Part shown: positions 51,945-54,853 of the stretch, in pieces
Position numbering within the stretch: position 1 is the first letter of the stretch
How the letters are laid out: each line of letters starts with the position of its first letter
Origin: Planctomycetota bacterium
GTDB lineage: Bacteria > Planctomycetota > UBA1135 > UBA2386
Reading direction: 5' to 3'
Assembly: GCA_025459175.1 (NCBI GenBank)
Contig: JALORC010000037.1
Location: 1-54,853, forward strand
Length of the DNA stretch: 54,853 nucleotides
Made by a program: the position numbers and the translations under genes
The notes under the pieces: generated by a model
Told to the model about the DNA's origin: nothing
Seen by the model: the letters and a program-made list of their open reading frames with translations, nothing else
Databases searched by the model: none

Positions 51945-53384
51945 ATGCGCCACTTCCTCCACCTCCCGTCCGTCGTCCTGGCCCTGGCCGCCGCCGCTGC
52001 CGCCCAGAACGCCGATTTCCTCGTCACCTATTCCCAAGTCGAGCAGACGCTGTCCGGCAGCGGCGGCACCGTGCTCGCGCAGATCCGGCCCAACGAGGTC
52101 GTGCAGCTCGACTGGACGGGCAGCCCGTGCCCGGTGTCGGCCGAGAAGTGGGGGCCGCGCACGGTCTACCACACCATGGCCGGCGACGAGAACGGCGACG
52201 GCACGCTGTTCAACCCGACGCTGTTCGGGCCGGTCGACGCGCTGCTGTCCAACGGCAACGCCGCCGGCGCCGGGCCCGACAACCAGCGCACCGTGTTCTG
52301 GTCGCCGTCGGCCACGATGGGCAACAACGTCAGCCTGCCGCCGCTGCGGCCGGGTGACGTCGGCCGCATCGTGCGCCTCGGTGCGCTCGACGGGCAGGTC
52401 CAGCACTTCATGCGCCAGGAACAGTTCAACCAGGCGCTCGGCCTGCCGCTGGCGACGCCGATCGACGTCGACGCGATCGCGTTCTCGCCGCAGTTCGGCG
52501 TGTTCTTCTCGCTCGACCAGGACGTGGTCGCCAACACGGTTTGCGGGCCGGTGCTGATGCGCGACGGCGCGGTGATCGGCATCTCGCAGGCGGCGCTGAC
52601 CTACACGGCCGACCTGCGCATCGCCGCGGTGCTGCCGGGCAGTGCGATCCAGGTCTACAGCGAGGCGCAGATCGACGCGATGGTCCTGAACGCGCAGGTC
52701 ACCGATCGCTTCGGCGCCTGCGTGCCGGTGGCGATCGATCTCGAGGCGCTCGAGCTCGACTTCTTCGGTGCGGTGCTGCCGGTCTCCGGGTGCACGGCGC
52801 AGCCGCCGATCTTCGTGCCGAACCTGATCTTCACCACCGAGACGCTGACCGGCGGTGCGGTGCTGGAGACCGCCGGTGGTGGCCAGATCCACAACGGCCC
52901 GTGTTCGCCGCTCGGCCGTTCGTGCGGCTTCGGGCCGACGCTCGGCGTGCAGATGGGCATCCAGCCGGTCAGTGGTGTGCTCGGCGCCGCCAGCTACGTC
53001 AACGCGCTCTGCAAGGTGCGCACCGGCCGCTATGTCATGGAGCCGCAGCAGCACGTGATGAACGTGTTCCCGCTCGGCGCGCCGTTCGGCAGCACGCAGA
53101 TCGACATGGGCTCGCCGTTCTTCTTCAACTTCGTGTTCATCGAACTGGTGTCGCCGGTCGTGCCGATGTCGCTGCCGGGCTTCCCGTTCCCGCAGTTCTT
53201 CCCCGACATCTACATCCCGAGCATCAGCTTCTACCTGACGGCGACCGCGCCGGGTGGGTTCGGCAGCTTCCCGATGCCGGCGATCCCGCCGTTCTTCACC
53301 GGCAAGGTGCTGTTCCAGAGTGTCGTGATCACGACGGCCGGGACCTTCGAGCTCAGTGCGCCCGCGGTCGTCGACGTGCAGTGA
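51945..53384 (+). CDS. secreted protein of unknown function
   Basis: This 479-residue exported protein has a signal peptide (about residues 1-20, ending AAAQ). It contains a DENGDGT Ca-loop-like segment and six or more Cys that could form disulfides (for example SPCPVS, FGACVPV, SGCTAQ, CSPLGRSCGFG). A Phe/Pro-rich region with LPGFPFPQFFPDIYIPS is near the end. I do not recognise a family. The frame is open far upstream but not as protein; the ATG at 51945 opens the signal peptide. It diverges from the DUF3365 gene across 124 nt. Confidence 0.75.
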   Translation: MRHFLHLPSVVLALAAAAAAQNADFLVTYSQVEQTLSGSGGTVLAQIRPNEVVQLDWTGSPCPVSAEKWGPRTVYHTMAGDENGDGTLFNPTLFGPVDALLSNGNAAGAGPDNQRTVFWSPSATMGNNVSLPPLRPGDVGRIVRLGALDGQVQHFMRQEQFNQALGLPLATPIDVDAIAFSPQFGVFFSLDQDVVANTVCGPVLMRDGAVIGISQAALTYTADLRIAAVLPGSAIQVYSEAQIDAMVLNAQVTDRFGACVPVAIDLEALELDFFGAVLPVSGCTAQPPIFVPNLIFTTETLTGGAVLETAGGGQIHNGPCSPLGRSCGFGPTLGVQMGIQPVSGVLGAASYVNALCKVRTGRYVMEPQQHVMNVFPLGAPFGSTQIDMGSPFFFNFVFIELVSPVVPMSLPGFPFPQFFPDIYIPSISFYLTATAPGGFGSFPMPAIPPFFTGKVLFQSVVITTAGTFELSAPAVVDVQ

Positions 53385-53444
53385 GCGCGGCGGCCGGTGC
53401 GCGGTGCGCTTGACGCGCCGCCTCGGCGGCCGTGCACTGGCGCG

Positions 53445-54104
53445 ATGACGGAAGCCCGGTTCGTGCCGTTCGCCGATCGTTACGAGCCCCCGGTGCCGAC
53501 CGACGTCGCGCTGGCGACGTTCCACGACGCCCTGCGGCGGCGGCGCAGTGTGCGGATGTTCACCGACGCGCCGGTGCCGCGGAGCACGATCGAGTGGCTG
53601 GTGCGCTGCGCGCACACGGCGCCGAGCGGGGCCAACAAGCAGCCGTGGCGGTTCGTGTGTGTGCAGGATGCGGCCGTGAAGGCGCGCATCCGCACCGCCG
53701 CCGAGGCCGAGGAACGCGAGTTCTACGGCCGGCGCGCCAACGACGAATGGTTGCGCGACCTCGCACCGCTCGGCACCGATCCGCAGAAGGAGTTCCTGAC
53801 CGTGGCGCCGTGGCTGGTGGTGGTGTTCCAGCTGACGCAGGGCGACGACGGTGGGCAGGTCTACTACCTGAAGGAATCGGTCGGGCTCGCCTGCGGGATG
53901 TTCCTGGCGGCAGCGCAGCTGGCCGGGCTGGCGACGCTGACGCACACGCCGAGCCCGATGGCGTTCCTGGGCGAGGTGCTGGGGCGGCCGAAGCACGAGC
54001 GGCCGTTCCTGCTGATTCCGGTGGGGTATGCGGCGGCGGATTGTGTGGTGCCGTGCAAGGCAATCGAGCGGCGGCCGCTGGACGAGGTGATGGTCGTCGT
54101 GTGA
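53445..54104 (+). CDS. nitroreductase-family flavoprotein, iodotyrosine-deiodinase-like
   Basis: This 219-residue FMN enzyme has RRRSVRMF near 31-38 and APSGANKQPWRFVCV for flavin binding. The central lid is AEAEEREFYGRRANDEWLRDL, and the end contains ESVGLACGMFLAAAQLAGLATLTHTPSP and LIPVGYAA. The lid with its Glu, Tyr and Lys (DPQKEFL) positions and the THTPSP segment match iodotyrosine deiodinase better than ordinary nitroreductases. Homologues reductively dehalogenate halotyrosines. Whether this one does so is inference. The ATG at 53445 lies just before the conserved region. Confidence 0.88.
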   Translation: MTEARFVPFADRYEPPVPTDVALATFHDALRRRRSVRMFTDAPVPRSTIEWLVRCAHTAPSGANKQPWRFVCVQDAAVKARIRTAAEAEEREFYGRRANDEWLRDLAPLGTDPQKEFLTVAPWLVVVFQLTQGDDGGQVYYLKESVGLACGMFLAAAQLAGLATLTHTPSPMAFLGEVLGRPKHERPFLLIPVGYAAADCVVPCKAIERRPLDEVMVVV

Positions 54105-54133
54105 GAGATGGCGCGGGTCGGGCGCGCGGGCGG

Positions 54134-54139
54134 TAGGTT
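54134..54139 (+). promoter_or_regulatory. -10-like TAGGTT
   Basis: TAGGTT is 11 nt before the ATG at 54151 with no ribosome site between. Confidence 0.3.
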
Positions 54140-54150
54140 GTCAGCGTCCT

Positions 54151-54429
54151 ATGCATCCCGCCCTGCTGACCGGCCTGTGTGTCGCCGCGGTCTACGCCGC
54201 CGCCACGAGCTTCGTGATCGCCTGCGAACGCAAGCCGCACCGCGGTGGCTGGATCAGCCTGAACGGCATCGTGAGCTTCTTCCTGACGTTCCCGATCTCG
54301 TGGCTGCTGGTCCGCCGCGGCGGTGGCTTCGACGTCCGCCGGAACGGTGCGATGCTGCTCGCGGTCGGCGGCACGGCCATCCTGCTCGCGGGGCTGGCCG
54401 CATTGCTGGTATGGCCGTTCTGTGATTGA
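54151..54429 (+). CDS. small membrane protein
   Basis: This 92-residue protein has three likely hydrophobic helices (near 5-25, 37-55 and 68-90) and short charged loops (CERKPHRGG, RRGGGFDVRR). No family was recognised. It lies 46 nt after the flavoprotein gene on the same strand and may be cotranscribed. Codon use is like its neighbours. Confidence 0.65.
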   Translation: MHPALLTGLCVAAVYAAATSFVIACERKPHRGGWISLNGIVSFFLTFPISWLLVRRGGGFDVRRNGAMLLAVGGTAILLAGLAALLVWPFCD

Positions 54430-54457
54430 CGGTCGCCGGCGATCCACGGTGCCGAGC

Positions 54458-54486
54458 TTGTCCGCGACATTGTGGGTGCGTAGCGT
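54458..54486 (+). promoter_or_regulatory. promoter TTGTCC-17-TAGCGT
   Basis: TTGTCC (54458-54463), 17 bp, TAGCGT (54481-54486). The -10 equals that of the RRM promoter. A leader of about 60 nt then reaches the ATG at 54556, with GGGAG 7 nt before it. Confidence 0.55.
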
Positions 54487-54555
54487 GTGTGCGTGGTCGA
54501 GAAGGACGAGCCCGGCTCGCTCGGCGCCGTATCGGCGTCGCGTGGGAGCAACGCA

Positions 54556-54853
54556 ATGCGCGGCGGTGGTGCTGCCGTGTTGGTCGGCATCCTGGTCGCC
54601 ATCGCGTTCCTGATCGCGCGTCAGGCGCGGCTGCACGGCATCGACTCCGACTATCTCGTACAGCAGCTGCAGGCGGGTGACCTGCGGCAGTACCGGCGCC
54701 ACGTGTTGTTCATGCCGATCGCCGGCCAGGTGTTCGGCTGGCTGCGTCCGTTCGGCATCAGTGCGTTCGTGAGCTTGCAGCTGCTGTCGGCGCTCGGCGT
54801 GGCCATCGGCGTGGCGGCGTCGCACCGCGCGGCAGCGATCTTCCTCGCCGGTG
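54556..54853 (+). CDS. integral membrane protein, cut by window end
   Basis: Ninety-nine codons are present and the frame is still open at the window edge. There is a first membrane helix (AAVLVGILVAIAFLIA), then a loop (DSDYLVQQLQAGDLRQYRRHVLFMPI) and more hydrophobic segments. The pattern is that of polytopic glycosyltransferase-like membrane proteins, but the fragment is too short to assign. A ribosome site GGGAG and a good promoter are upstream. Confidence 0.65.
   Translation, partial: MRGGGAAVLVGILVAIAFLIARQARLHGIDSDYLVQQLQAGDLRQYRRHVLFMPIAGQVFGWLRPFGISAFVSLQLLSALGVAIGVAASHRAAAIFLAG

Overview
This 54.9 kb, very GC-rich window reads as a bacterial chromosome segment, most likely from a planctomycete. 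That placement is inferred from content, not from a marker gene. It rests on many secreted FG-GAP, kelch, BNR and carboxypeptidase-regulatory proteins, a Ser/Thr kinase fused to a formylglycine-generating-enzyme-like domain, DUF3179 and DUF3365 proteins, a patatin-like phospholipase and a menaquinone (futalosine) gene. About 43 genes lie on both strands in short operons. No rRNA, CRISPR array, insertion sequence or prophage was seen.

Layout. 1-5.8 kb: secreted regulatory-domain protein (-), fatty acid desaturase, a glycine-rich RRM protein behind a highly structured ~200-nt leader, phosphodiester glycosidase and a small membrane protein. 5.8-8.8 kb (-): 5'-nucleotidase and a nucleotide-sugar dehydrogenase. 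9-11.6 kb (+): PGPGW membrane protein, histone-deacetylase-like hydrolase, and a DUF5685-like protein ending in an NfeD-like OB domain. 11.6-18.6 kb (-): lipoprotein, kelch protein, methyltransferase, then an operon mqnA-top6B-top6A that encodes a complete DNA topoisomerase VI. 18.8-21.2 kb (+): glucose/sorbosone dehydrogenase-like secreted protein and a membrane-anchored thioredoxin-like protein. 21.2-26.6 kb (-): a translationally coupled DUF3179 / Cys-rich lipoprotein / PqqB-like operon and a patatin phospholipase. 26.8-38.9 kb: secreted and exported proteins, a HEAT-repeat protein, an SDR, a 13-Asp-box propeller lipoprotein and a HAD-type nucleotidase. 39-45.9 kb (+): a giant FG-GAP lipoprotein and an oxidoreductase / sugar isomerase / methyltransferase cluster. 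46-51.8 kb (-): FG-GAP protein, then a DUF3365 haem lipoprotein and a receptor-like kinase. 51.9-54.9 kb (+): unknown secreted protein, an iodotyrosine-deiodinase-like flavoprotein, a small membrane protein and a membrane protein cut by the window edge.

The most notable signal is at 29349-30551 (-). A secreted FG-GAP protein is interrupted by one in-frame UGA directly followed by a Cys codon. A perfect 6-bp hairpin with loop AGUUC starts its loop 19 nt after the UGA, which fits the bacterial SECIS pattern. The gene is therefore a candidate selenoprotein of a family not usually listed as such. Other points of interest are the pseudoknot-like RRM leader, the bacterial Topo VI operon, a G-quadruplex motif starting at a stop codon, and many start codons 5-11 nt after a TANNNT -10 box, which suggests common leaderless mRNAs.
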